From positions 213,744,373-213,808,372 of the forward strand of contig CP136061.1 in NCBI GenBank assembly GCA_032622095.1: DNA of 64,000 bases, in the 5' to 3' direction. The notes beneath the pieces are model-generated. The model worked only from the letters and a program-made list of their open reading frames with translations. It ran no database searches and had not been told where the DNA came from. This DNA is from Siphonodentalium dalli (Eukaryota; Mollusca; Scaphopoda; Gadilida; Siphonodentaliidae). Below are positions 1 through 10,361 of the stretch, one piece after another (position 1 is the first letter of the stretch; every line of letters begins with the position of its first letter). Made by a program: the position numbers and the translations under genes.

Positions 1-90
1 TCAATATTAAAGTACAGACCATTGCTAGAAAAGTTCATGGACGAAACAAATGACACATCTGACGAAAGTGATGACAATTCGGACGAGTGA
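1..90 (+). CDS. C-terminal end of an unidentified protein (partial)
   Basis: The frame is open from base 1 to a TGA at 88-90, giving 29 residues that begin SILKYRPLLEKFMDE and end in an acidic, Ser/Asp-rich tail (DESDDNSDE). The 5' part lies outside the window. An AT-rich stretch with an AATAAA-like hexamer follows at about 108-114. Acidic tails of this kind occur in nuclear host proteins and in transposase-derived proteins. The family cannot be named from so short a piece. It could also be a chance open frame, although the tail composition argues against that. Confidence 0.4.
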   Translation, partial: SILKYRPLLEKFMDETNDTSDESDDNSDE

Positions 91-199
91 CAGTGAATAG
101 TTAATATAATAAATTGTATTATGTACCACATGTCATGTTATTTTTCTCTTTTTCCCCTCGCTCACTTGCTTTTTTCGGTGGCGCTCACCACCGTACCCC

Positions 200-250
200 C
201 AGAGCTTTCCGATGAATGGCAACAAGCCATATTTTTGATTAAATCCTGAA
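200..250. repeat. Fragment of the TA-hairpin family
   Basis: This stretch matches the loop and proximal arm of the hairpin element at 811-988 (GATGAATGGCAACAAGCCAT compared with GATAAATGGCAACAAGCCAT). It then decays into the low-complexity tract to its right. Confidence 0.5.
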
Positions 251-265
251 TTTTGTTTTAATTTT

Positions 266-435
266 TGAAGTTTTGGAAAAATTTGATTTTTTTTTAAGTT
301 TTTTGAAATTTGTGAAATTTGTGAAGTTTGTGAAATTTTTGAAGTTTTTGAAATTTGTGAAGTTTTTGAAATTTTTGAAATTTTTTGAAATTTTTGAAGT
401 TTTTGAAGTTTTGGAAGTTTTTGAATTTTTTTGGA
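266..435. repeat. Low-complexity TTTTTGAAR/TTTGTGAAR minisatellite
   Basis: About 20 imperfect units of 8-9 bases alternate TTTTTGAAG, TTTTTGAAA and TTTGTGAAA. Long Lys/Ser-rich or Phe/Lys-rich frames on either strand across this tract are produced by the repeat and are not genes. Confidence 0.85.
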
Positions 436-810
436 CATGCCCAACCGGTATACAAATATACCATGATGCAATGCGTGGGCGGAGAATATAGATCAAACTG
501 TCTAGACTAACACCAACAGGAGTACTTCCGTGAATATAGGTCATGTACTTCCGTGACGTCACAAAAATCGATATCTGCCACCAACTGGGGTACTGCTGAG
601 AATGTAGGTCGTGTACTTCGGATTATGCTAATTCGCAGCCAACTGGGGTGGGTATCATCAGATAAATTCCTGGAATAACATTGGAGATACAAATTTGCAA
701 TCTCCGCACGGTGATTGATCAAGTTAGGCTTAAATTCTTCAATTGTGGTTGACGATTTTATTGAATCCGATAAACTATTCCATGCTCGTGTAGCAGAAGG
801 CAGAAACATA

Positions 811-988
811 CAGTAACGCCCTAAGTAATCGACCTCTTAACCACAGCAGAATTATGGGTAACTTTTCAGGATTTAGTCGGAAATATGGCTTTCCGATAAA
901 TGGCAACAAGCCATATTTCCGACTAAATCCTGAAAAGTTACCCATAATTCTGCTGTGGTTAAGAGGTCGATTACTTAGGGCGTTACTG
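811..988. mobile_element. TA-flanked hairpin MITE with perfect 81-bp arms
   Basis: Arms at 810-890 and 909-989 are exact reverse complements over 81 bases, with an 18-base loop. The outer ends read TA-CAGTAACGCCC and GGGCGTTACTG-TA, so TA is the likely target-site duplication, as in Tc1/mariner elements. It sits inside the LINE fossil and splits its C-terminal coding region. Single-arm relatives lie at 9045-9125 and 200-250. It has no coding capacity. Confidence 0.85.
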
Positions 989-2293
989 TATTCATGTTAA
1001 TGTCTCTATTGCTACCAGGCGGGTAGATACTAAGATGCGTAAAATTGTAACCAGAAAAGGCGGAATCGGGAGGAATCATGTCCGATAGACAAGACGAAGC
1101 TTGGTTACTGTCATCATGTTCTCTTTTATTCTACGAGAACCAATATTATTGTTTCCCATCCGGTTTATAATAGTAGTCTGCGCTGGCTGGTACTTCTCGT
1201 GGCCACAGTTATTATTCCTGCCATTTCATACTGAATATTTTACACATAATCGGTCATATATTTTGGTATGTTATCCCATACGGATGAAGCATATTCAAGA
1301 GTGGGTCTAACAAAAGCAAAATATAGTTTGTCAAGGTTCCTCGTGCTCAGTATGAATTTTTGCTTCCAGATTATATTTACAGTGTCCCATGCCCTGTCAG
1401 GTATGCTACTAATGTGACGTTCCCATGGACCGATGTTGTCAAATGTGTGGCCAAGATGTTTGTTATGTTCTACTTCAGTTATGTTAGAACCAGCCATGAT
1501 TAGGGATGGGTGAACTATATTTGTCGATTTCTTCGATATCATTAAAGCTTCAGTTTTAGGGGATTCAATTTTACAAGCCAGTTTTGGGACCACTCGACAA
1601 TAGTGGCAATATCTCTATTAATTATTTCAGCTGCTAAAACAGGGTTCTCGACACATATATTGATGTATCGTAAGCAAATAGACGTACGTTGCATGTGATA
1701 CTTTCTGCTATGTCGTTGATGTAAATCGGGAATAACAATGGACCTGATAATAACATTGATGCACTCCTGCAGAAACACTCTGTTGACGAAATTCAAAATA
1801 AGACGAAATAGGTAATGTACCTTACCCTTTATTCCCAGTTTAGAAAGCTTAAACATAAGACCTTTGTGCCAAACCTTGTCAAACGCTTTGCTTGTCGCAA
1901 AAACGCATCAAATTTCTTTGCCTTCATCCGTAGATCTGGTAATATAGTCGTATATATCAGTAAGCTGATATACTGTATAGTCACTTTTTAAAATCCAGAC
2001 TGGTTAACAGAAAGTAGTTATGTTCATCTAGGTGTGTACACACATTGTAGATGCACAGCTTAGTGGTGTAATATAGGGCAGTAATTCGCTATTAGGCTTG
2101 GGTCGCCATTTTTTAAAATGGGAGTCACAATGGATTTTTTCCCATTCCATTCATTTGATAGTAGCTCTTGTCTGTGAAAACATTGAATGAATGTGCAAGT
2201 GGTTCAGAGAGATGATGCAGAATGTTAAATGATTTAACACGCGTGTGCTAATATTGTCAGGGCCACAGGCTTCGGATACTTTCAATTGTTTAA

Positions 2294-2820
2294 AGATACG
2301 GGCGGCGTTGGTGGGTATGCTGTTAAAATATTCAGCTCCTTCAAAAAACGCCATAAACAGAAAGAATAGTAAAATTATGAGCATACCTTGTTCTTATACC
2401 AATCAGAAATATGGCATAAAAAGTATGTTATTGTCAAATGTTTTTTTCCGTTTTTGTTATGTAAACAAAAGCAAAAAACGTTACAGAACCTGGCTTTTGT
2501 TTAGATCCGGATATGGTAAACATAAAGAGCGTTATTTATTACTGTTTTCCTGATATGGAAATAATAAAGAGCGTTTATATCATTTGTGTATGATTAACCA
2601 ACAGAATTGCGCTGTGTTATGTAAACAGCAGCAAAACTTCTGTAACACGAAGATGCTCTTGTTTACGTACACCATCGTACGTCTTGACGACAATATATTA
2701 TTTACGCGCTGATAATGTTTGGCATATGAACAAAACTATATATATATATATTAATATTCCTTCTGTTTATGGCGATTTAAACAAATATGAATATTTCTGC
2801 AACGAACGCCGCCCGTGCCT
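2294..2820 (+). mobile_element. TTAA-flanked MITE, AGRYACG family (copy 1)
   Basis: The element begins AGATACG, ends CGTGCCT and has TTAA on both sides (2290-2293 and 2821-2824). Its interior is homologous to the 494-bp copies at 10362-10855 and 11643-12136, including the subterminal AAACAGAAAG tracts and the GTTATGTAAACAAAAGC motifs. This copy is longer (527 bp) and more diverged. It splits the RT start of the LINE fossil. TTAA duplication is typical of piggyBac-mobilised elements; the assignment is inference because no transposase is present. Confidence 0.8.
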
Positions 2821-3189
2821 TTAAGAGCGTTAAAACGTTGACTGCTGTGAGTTGTATGTCCGCTAGTTCAGGGCCAGTGTCTGTACACTGAAGAGCCCAG
2901 GTGAGTATTGCAAAAATGATCATTTAGATATTTCTCCAAAATAATCATGTGTTTTTTTCAGAAGGGGAAACTAACAGTTGTTCATTTAGTGCTAGGGGAA
3001 ATTACTTTCTGAAGATTCTTCCACCATGTCGATGAATCAGTGTTTCTGTCGCTCAAAATGTGCTCAATATTACTGTCGTAATCGACTTTTGCTTTCTGAC
3101 TGCACTCACACATTGATTTCGAACAATGCGAAACTTTGCTCAAGGAGATACAGACTTTTTTGTTTGGCGATTCCATGTAGTCTATTGCG

Positions 3190-4612
3190 TTATATTAGTT
3201 CATCGTTTGTATTAGTCAGTGGCAAGTGATCACGTAATTGCGTTGCATATGTTTCTGATACATTTTTGCTGTTGTTAGTTCCATTTGCAAATGCTATCAC
3301 GAGTCGTATTGATTTATCATAGTACTTTGGTGCTTGTGCGCCGAAGGTTAGCAATATGGTTATTGGCAGGGCCGAAGTAATTCATATAAAACATCGAAGT
3401 TCCCCTTTAAGTCGTAGAAAGTGTCGACTAGTTGTCAGATTTATTCTTGATGCACGCGGCATAGGCATGGTAATATCACTCGATTCCAGCTGTCGATTTA
3501 TGGGATAACATGTTGACGTACTGTAGCGGAAAGTAATAAAGAAGTTTAAGTTATTGAGAACTAACCTTAATGGCTAATTGTATGACAGTCAACTGTTTTA
3601 TAGCAGTCCGTAAATTGACAGCTTATGACTAAATTATACACATAATAAAATATTTAGAGTAACCCCATTGGTTGCATGAAAAGTTTAACGTAAAGTTGCA
3701 AATGACTATCATTTAAATGCATAGCGATGAAAAGTGCCCCGGTAGTGGAAAAGTTTAAGGCTTTAAGCACATGAAGGAAACAGCGTATCCATGCAGCACC
3801 ATTCCCACATTTTACCTGGATGGTCATCATACAAATATTGGAAACACTTCTTCGTTGGTGAGCGGCTTGCAGTCATTTGCTAACTAATATAAGCCGCATG
3901 GATGACGAGAAATGCCTAAATTCACGACACAGTTGATGTTACGTGTATCCTGAGATGGTTTGGCTGGGGATGTTATTGAGTCGTGCATGATCACTTTGAT
4001 GCGCTGTCAGAACTTTGGTTTGTTGTTGTTGTTTTTTGTTGTTGTTATGGATAAAAACTAATAAAACTATTTACAATGTTAACATATTAGAATGAGTAGT
4101 TAACAACATTTGCGTCTCGCTAATAGGGACTGATGTGATTTTGGATTTGAATAGTTATAGGGTGGGAGAACGTGGTCACGTTTGCAGGTATCGGAGGTTG
4201 AATTAAGATATGGTTCTGGGGGAAAGGAGTAGTAGAATGCGTCTATATTGGATGATAATGTGTGAAGGGTTAACCTTTGCTCATCGTTGTATCTGGTTTT
4301 AGTGGTTTTAGGGGTGAGGATTTTATTGGGTTATGTCAAGATTTCGTTGATGATTATCTTAGAGAGAGAGAGAGTATGATGAGCCGTGTTCGGGTGCGAC
4401 GCTCTTCAAGTGTTTGCCAACACCTGTCGCGATAGTCATAGATGTCCCTCTAAAACACAAGACGACATTTACCACATTTGTAGACAATTTTATATTAAAC
4501 CATATGTCTTAAACACCGGTACGTCTTGTTCCAAAATCGTGTAATTTTAGTTCAGGAGAATATATTAATAAAAAGCGAAAACAGTTTCGTGATAATTGTC
4601 CTATCCCTTATG
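3190..4612. other. No gene recognised
   Basis: AT-rich intergenic or intronic DNA with a short (GA)n tract near 4361-4373. No conserved coding motif was seen on either strand. Confidence 0.6.
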
Positions 4613-4616
4613 TTAA

Positions 4617-5185
4617 AGGGATACTGTACTCACATATAGTTGTTGGTTTCTATAGTCTTTGAGTCGTAGAATAAGGTAACAAGATTTCCATTATTTGAAA
4701 GTTTGTTGAGTATGAAGTAATGTTACGGATGGCAGATTAGCCGCAATGCGAAACTACTAATTGTCGTCGTTGAGTAGTTTTTAGACAGTTTTCAAGCAAA
4801 TATATAAAATAAATGTTATATTATATGCATTCTAGTCCCATATACTCATTTAAGTCATTGTATAGTCACTAGTCGGTGAGCGGCTTGAGTTTACGCCCCG
4901 TATCAACGTAATTTTGTACACGATCATGTGTGCCAAGCGTTGCCCAATCCACCATCCGTGAATTATTTGGATTACGTCTTGTACACGGAAATTCGTAATT
5001 TAATTTATGACTCCAGCCATAAATTATATTTATATCAAATTATTAGCATTGATTTTAAGATAACGTATTAACCAGAATGTTTACAGAATACATCTTCGAC
5101 TCAAATTACCTATTTTTCTATATATCATCGATATTAGATCGTTGTTATTATCGGAAATGTTTTGAAAATGGCGTACAGTACCCCT
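4617..5185. mobile_element. Probable MITE with AGGGRTACTGTAC ends
   Basis: The left end, AGGGATACTGTAC, follows TTAA (4613-4616). The right end is its near reverse complement, GTACAGTACCCCT, followed by CTAA, which is one base off TTAA. The same terminus opens the foldback element at 19472. There is no coding content. Confidence 0.55.
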
Positions 5186-5189
5186 CTAA

Positions 5190-6043
5190 CAAAGCTTTGT
5201 GTTGGCATCGAATACATAACACACGACCGATTCTCACTGGATATTAGCTTGTTGCACAATAACCGTGATAACTGCTAGCGTGGACCGACGTATCCTATCA
5301 CCACACCGAGTCAACAGCAGACGCCTCCCACTATCGAATTGTAGCTCGGTATAGTCGACACCACGCTTACGGCTTGGAAGTTCGGTTATTGTCGCAGTAT
5401 CATCGAACTCGAGCGCCGCACACAAGGTGGTAATTTAACCTCGTGCTGTAATCTTTTGAAGTTTGCTGATGAGGTTTTAATTTTGGACGGTTGCTTGACT
5501 GATCTCATACGATGGCTGCTGTGGCATAAATTACTTTTTTGCCAGCATCGCATGTGTTCTTGACTGTGGTTTGGTGGAACTAACTTTATTCACAACCTGA
5601 GTCTCATTACGATCTAAAAACGTGATCTAATGTGTTGTAAGGGACCGAGATTCAACAAAAACGTCCAGCACGGATATGAATTATAACACGCGCCGGTATA
5701 ACTGGCAGCCTCATGGGAGATGTTGCTATTCATGATTCGTGATCCGATCTGTTCAGAGTTCTTTGGACACACACGCAATCCTACTGTCATCGCAATACGT
5801 TGACAATAGTACACCATACGATGCGAACATCATCCGACAAGCTGATCGGAAATAACAAACGGATTATTTAGCTTGTGGATGGACTCCACTTTACCCAGAT
5901 TGGCGACGAAGTTATTCTTAGCGTGACAACTTTCTCACTGTCACGAGTGGAACAATTTTATATTTTCTGAGATTCATTCTCGAGTTCATTTCCATCGCGT
6001 TTTCTTTGCCGACATGAGAACGCGTTGACATACAATATACATC
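5190..6043. other. 5' flank of the GPCR gene
   Basis: No open frame with recognisable homology. The DNA presumably holds the promoter and 5' UTR of the GPCR. No convincing TATA box or initiator could be picked by eye. Confidence 0.4.
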
Positions 6044-7099
6044 ATGACCAACTTGACGATGATGGTTGTGGGCAACGTTTCTGAGACTTCTCCGGGTATT
6101 CACCCAGATGTGCTGCAAATCATAGCCAACGTAAAACTGGCTAAAATGATCATACAGCCGATCATGGTGTTCTTCGGCATCACCGGAAATTTACTTACAC
6201 TAGTAGTGTTTACGAGGACAGTCATGAAACAATTCTCCTGCAGTTTCCTATTATCTTCATTGGCCATAGTTGACAATATCTTCCTAGTAAATGTGCTAAT
6301 TGCGTGGTTGGACGTAACATTTGACACGAATATTGCAAATACTATTGTTCTCTGCCAACTGACTGTCTATTCACAATACCTGGCGAGCTTTGTGTCAGTT
6401 TGGATCGTCGTGACAATGACTGCTGAAAGGTATGTTGCGATATGTCATCCACTGTATGCAACTAGACTGTGTACGCGAAAACGTGAGAAAATCCTCCTGT
6501 CCGTACTGATACTCGGGTCGTGCGTTTTATACAGTTACTCGCTATGGACATCTGTGCTAGTACAAAGCTACGGAGGAACATTTTGCAACACCCTTCAAGA
6601 ATATTTGGAACTTCTAACCGCGATGGCTTGGGTTGATATCATTACAACGGTGATTCTGCCGCTCGTTCTTCTGTTTATATTCAATCTGAAGATAGTATTG
6701 ACACTATGTGCAGGAGCTCGCAGCAGAGAAGCGGAATATTTACGGACATCACAATACACAGGCAGGGGCAAGTCACGAAATCAGATTTCAATTGTCCAGC
6801 GAAAGTACACCGCAACGCTTCTTCTGGTCTCCATATCTTTCTTTTTTCTTGTTCTTCCTAGCCACGTCTTTCGGTTATTCTCGGTAGTTTTCGGATTTCC
6901 AGAAAGCATGCCGGGTATTTTAAAGCACGTTATGTATGAGTCATTCCAGCTGATATATCACCTTACATTCGCTATTAATATTTTCATTTACACTTTTTCT
7001 GGGAAACTGTTTCGTAAACACCTCCTCGGTGTTCTGACTTTCAGTGTTAATTCTTCAAGGAACCATTCTTCAGTAAGTGTGAACACAACTGTAGTTTGA
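6044..7099 (+). CDS. Class A (rhodopsin-type) G-protein-coupled receptor, single exon, peptide-receptor-like
   Basis: 351 residues with seven hydrophobic segments; predicted to act at the plasma membrane as a ligand-activated receptor coupled to a G protein. Two N-glycosylation sequons (N3, N11) precede TM1. TM1 has the GN motif (N49). TM2 has LAIVD with D77. C104 at the top of TM3 and C181 in the second extracellular loop can form the conserved disulfide. TM3 ends in ERY (128-130), a common DRY variant. TM6 has FLVLPSH with P272, lacking the usual CWxP. TM7 has NIFIY (312-316) in place of NPxxY and then FSGKLFRKHL for helix 8. The ATG is preceded in frame by TGA 18 bases upstream, so this start is firm unless a 5' intron exists. 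The gene is intronless, as in many expanded invertebrate receptor families. It resembles FMRFamide-receptor-like and other orphan peptide receptors; the ligand cannot be assigned. Confidence 0.9.
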   Translation: MTNLTMMVVGNVSETSPGIHPDVLQIIANVKLAKMIIQPIMVFFGITGNLLTLVVFTRTVMKQFSCSFLLSSLAIVDNIFLVNVLIAWLDVTFDTNIANTIVLCQLTVYSQYLASFVSVWIVVTMTAERYVAICHPLYATRLCTRKREKILLSVLILGSCVLYSYSLWTSVLVQSYGGTFCNTLQEYLELLTAMAWVDIITTVILPLVLLFIFNLKIVLTLCAGARSREAEYLRTSQYTGRGKSRNQISIVQRKYTATLLLVSISFFFLVLPSHVFRLFSVVFGFPESMPGILKHVMYESFQLIYHLTFAINIFIYTFSGKLFRKHLLGVLTFSVNSSRNHSSVSVNTTVV

Positions 7100-7164
7100 C
7101 ATCAATAGTGTTACGTCAGATCGACTTACATCTTAGGTGTAGTTTACATGTATGGTATAGTTTA

Positions 7165-7170
7165 AATAAA
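7165..7170 (+). terminator. Polyadenylation signal of the GPCR gene
   Basis: AATAAA lies 66 bases after the GPCR stop codon, giving a short, plausible 3' UTR. Confidence 0.6.
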
Positions 7171-7420
7171 TGAAGGATGTGATATATTTTCGAAAGTCCC
7201 ATCCTATTAACAGGGAGGTTTAGCAAAATCACTGTTAGCAATGTCGGCAGACGAATGCACTAACTGTAATTGTAATTACCAAGTGTGAATTTGTGAAACC
7301 TCTCGATTAAACACATTTCGCATTATGAACTACTACTGATAATAATTACGAATATGGCGCTACGTCACTAAAATGTGTGTTCTCTGTATCGGTTCTCGTT
7401 TTACCACAATGTAAAACATG

Positions 7421-7525
7421 TAGTTCATTGTGCGACTACTATTATCTATTAGTAATTCTTTTCAATAGTAGTTCATTGTGCGACTACTACATGTATTATC
7501 TATTCGTAATAGTTATCAGTAGTAG
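7421..7525. repeat. About 48-54-bp tandem repeat (TAGTTCATTGTGCGA units)
   Basis: TAGTTCATTGTGCGACTACTA begins units at 7421 and 7469. A third unit starts at 7523, is cut after TAG, and resumes at 8542 beyond the Helentron-like element. The array is therefore the pre-insertion target of that element. Confidence 0.75.
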
Positions 7526-8541
7526 TTACGTGCGCTCGCGCAACAGTATGGCGATCAGTCAGATTCGTAGGTTGGTGTCACCCTAACGATTTCACTCCAT
7601 GACGTCAGTACGCAGTACATGCCGGCGACGTCACGGAGTAGATTATAGAGTTGACGCCATTGGCACTGACTTCCGTTACTAGCTCGTTGCTATATAAACA
7701 AACCAGCGATGTGGCTTTTGTCGAAAATTGACAGTCAGTACATTCGCCGTGTATACATGTACTTTCAGAAAATACAAAACACCACAACGTTATATCCCAC
7801 CAATGTCAGTGTCTCGATATCATTTGACCAAATTTCTTGACATGAAACCGCGACATACACGGCGTGAAATACATCGCATTGAGTAAACAATTTCCCATTG
7901 TTTCAATTCAACTTCAAGATCGCGGTAAAATCAAAACCGCAATTTGTAAGTGGTAAACATCTGAAATAGACATCAGGTACATGCAGAAACTAATTCTTGT
8001 GCATATTTATTTCTATTTGAGGTGGCAATTTTTCATGTTTATCAGTATTTTTAACGATAAGAGCGATGGTTATTGGGGGACTATATTTTTTCTAGCGCAT
8101 TAAATTTAAAATAAAAAGTCGTGAATTGGCTGAGTGTTTTCTATGGCCGCACATTTCGTTGATAATTACGAGCCATTTGTTTGTCTAAATAACATTTTTA
8201 AGTTCGAAGAGCATTAAAATGGGGATAACAGTGTGGTGTTTTGTGATTTCGGAAAGGTACATGGCGAATATACTGTGGCAAATACCCGTTAATGGGCTCC
8301 GGCTCCGCCGTCGCCCATTAACTAAATTTGCCACAGTATATTCGCCATGTACCTTTCCGAAATCACAAAACACCACACTGTTATCCCCTAAATAAAATTA
8401 TTGAAGATTGTAATTGTCTTTTTTTGCTAACATTAAATTAAATTAAATTAAATAAATTAAGTAAAATACAGTGAAATTATTTGTTTTATTATATTTTATT
8501 ACATTTTTGCGCACGTTGGCATCTCTCTGAGTGGATTCTAG
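7526..8541 (+). mobile_element. Non-autonomous Helentron-like (Helitron2-type) element, copy 1
   Basis: 1016 bp. The 5' end reads TTACGTGCGC. Near the 3' end is its inverse GCGCACGT (about 8511-8518), then a small stem-loop (CA-t-CTC/GAG-TG), then the terminal CTAG (8538-8541). This is the asymmetric inverted-repeat layout described for Helentrons. An (ATTAA)n-like microsatellite lies near the 3' end, as in their non-autonomous derivatives. The flanks rejoin as TAGTAG|TTCATTGTGCGA, identical to the neighbouring tandem repeat, so insertion was at TT with no target duplication. No Rep/helicase is encoded. Both termini match the copy at 37634-38623, while the interiors differ. Confidence 0.75.
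8221..8388. repeat. Perfect hairpin with 63-bp arms inside the Helentron-like element
   Basis: Arms 8221-8283 and 8326-8388 are exact reverse complements. The 42-base spacer has its own inner stem (GTTAATGGGC 8288-8297 with GCCCATTAAC 8313-8322). A diverged relative of one arm lies at about 7740-7795 in the same element. Confidence 0.85.
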
Positions 8542-8570
8542 TTCATTGTGCGAAGGGTCTATATTTAAAA

Positions 8571-8900
8571 ATGGAGTACCTAGTGAATGTCGGGTTTACA
8601 TTCGGTTGACAATCAGCCTACTCAACCCGCCGAACAAACAGTCGCAAAATGTAACTGGCATTGGAAGTGAGGCACAAACGACCATAAGCCGACAAATTAT
8701 ACGCATGGTGGAAGCTGTACCAAATTCTCTTTGAAAGTAGATTATTTATTCTTGATATATTTTTCCGATGTATGTGGGATAGACTCTGGTGACGGAGTTG
8801 GCGTCCAAGACCACGAATGAGCGACACTGTGTGTTTACTTGCCATACAACTCATATTGATACTATAGCATGGCTTAAAATAATCAGCGGATAAACAACAT
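8571..8900. repeat. Dispersed repeat R8, uninterrupted copy
   Basis: Homologous along its length to 11421-12160, with many substitutions and small gaps. At 8874-8877 it has an undisturbed TTAA where the second copy carries a 494-bp MITE, so it is a paralogous empty site. Confidence 0.8.
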
Positions 8901-9044
8901 AATTAAGTAATAAAATAACCACAGCAAGTAGATCCATATCACCTTACAGCGAGTGGCAAGAAGTTTGAAGTGCGCGATGTTCTCACAAACGGACTCATAG
9001 AACAAACCGAACAATTTACGACTATACCATTATTTATGCAACAT

Positions 9045-9125
9045 GCCATATGTCCGACTAAATCCTCAAAAGTTACCCATAATTATGCTGTGGTTAAGGA
9101 GTCGATTACTTAGGGCATTACTGTA
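9045..9125. repeat. Single arm of the TA-hairpin family
   Basis: Matches one arm of the 811-988 hairpin with a few substitutions and ends CATTACTG-TA. The other arm is absent. Confidence 0.75.
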
Positions 9126-9711
9126 GGTCGCATCGTTCGTGTGACATCGATACAAGTTTCAATCAAGACTAGTATACCATCGATTCAAGAAAGTTTGAAA
9201 TTGATTTCATGTAGGTCTGGCTCACACTCTATTGTCCCTAGGGTGATATTTTCCTATTCGTGCGGTGCGTTCTATTCGTATGATGTTGATACGGAACAAG
9301 ATACAACATCTGTCACATGATTGTGATTGTACTCAGAACAGTCATATGTTTGTAAAGTTCCTAATCCATTAATGTTACGGACTACGAAGACTAACGGCTA
9401 ACCACACAGGTAAGTTTGAGAAACATTTCTAAAGTCTCGATCTCGCTGCTCGTTACCGGGTTGCGTGTGTGGTACCGACGTGCAATTGTTCCATGATATT
9501 GACAAGAGAAATGTTGTCGCAGTACGCATGTATTCATTCAAATAATCCAAACAATCTCTCAATTCACGAAATACATGTACCACAACACCATTGGTTGTCT
9601 CACATTACACAATAATGTTATTTATCGAGAACGTCTTATCGCGTTACATAATTTGTCTTCAAAATATCCGTTTGTAACCGCGTAACCTTAATCGAAAACA
9701 AGAGTTATTGC
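9126..9711. other. No gene recognised
   Basis: AT-rich DNA; no conserved coding motif or repeat shared with the rest of the window was seen. Confidence 0.5.
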
Positions 9712-9715
9712 TTAA

Positions 9716-10106
9716 CCCTTTACCCAACAAACCGGCCAAAACCGGCCAAATAAAGCTTCAACAGCCTAAAATATCTTCGGTCTGTCTCAATAGAACCATA
9801 CAAATATGGATATAATTGGAACCGGCTCCTTGACCACATTGTGATAGTTACAGTTATGCCCTGTGCCAATGCATTCTCTTATATATGCGAGTCGACCATA
9901 GGTCGCCTCGCATATATAAGAGAATGCATTGGCCTAAAAAAAATCTTTTTTAACACTTTTTACCATTTTTTCTTACATTCTTTAACAATTTTATAATTTT
10001 TAATGTGTTAAGCCAATGCAATCTCTTATATATGCGAGGCGACCTATGGTCGACTCGCATATATAAGAGAATGCATTGGCACAGGGCCGTTCTGTTGGGT
10101 AAAGGG
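9716..10106. mobile_element. Multi-hairpin TTAA MITE, CCCTTTACCCAAC family (copy A, complete)
   Basis: 391 bp, flanked by TTAA at 9712-9715 and 10107-10110. Terminal inverted repeats are CCCTTTACCCAACA and its complement. The interior carries two near-perfect hairpins built from GCCAATGCATTCTCTTATAT and the loop-side motif GCGAGTCGACC, set in opposite orientation around an AT-rich middle. TTAA target duplication with CCC ends is the piggyBac hallmark, so mobilisation by a piggyBac-type transposase is inferred. Related copies lie at 15129, 33784 and 58022. Confidence 0.85.
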
Positions 10107-10361
10107 TTAAATGTACATATCTATATATACTAAAGAGTCTGTCTTCAAAAACACTTTGATTACCTGTTACAGATTAGACTGACGCCCTATTTCATGTGTT
10201 CATGTCCCCGAAGGTCAAAATTCGTTCGCCATTTCTCTCTCAGACCCCTGGACCGATTTTAATCAAATTTGATGGGTGACGCATGGTAAGATGGCGTATG
10301 TTACAACGGCGTTAGTTTTTCAACATTTTAATTTAAATAACAAAAATAGTAATTGTTTTAA

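Larger units (their letters stand above)
500..3180 (-). pseudogene. Decayed non-LTR retrotransposon (RT and C-terminal region), twice interrupted
   Basis: Minus-strand fragments lie in the order of a CR1/L2-type ORF2. At 2982-3176 is the pre-RT helical region (DYDSNIEHILSDRNTDSS). Near 2825-2870 and 2190-2290 is the start of the RT domain (KQLKVSEACGPDNIS, the usual GPDxI motif). At 1240-1860 are the end of the RT and the thumb region (WSQNWLVKLNPLK, FAFVRPTLEYASSVWD). At 507-809 is the C-terminal domain (FLPSATRAWNSLSDSI). Several frameshifts separate the pieces and no endonuclease domain was seen. The fossil is interrupted by a MITE at 2294-2820, which separates two adjoining pieces of the RT start, and by a hairpin element at 811-988, just before the FLPSATRAWNSL block. 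It is therefore older than both. Confidence 0.8.

Noticed and set aside
133-562. Overlapping Lys/Ser- and Phe/Lys-rich frames on both strands
   Set aside because: They follow the TTTTTGAAR low-complexity repeat and show no conserved residues.
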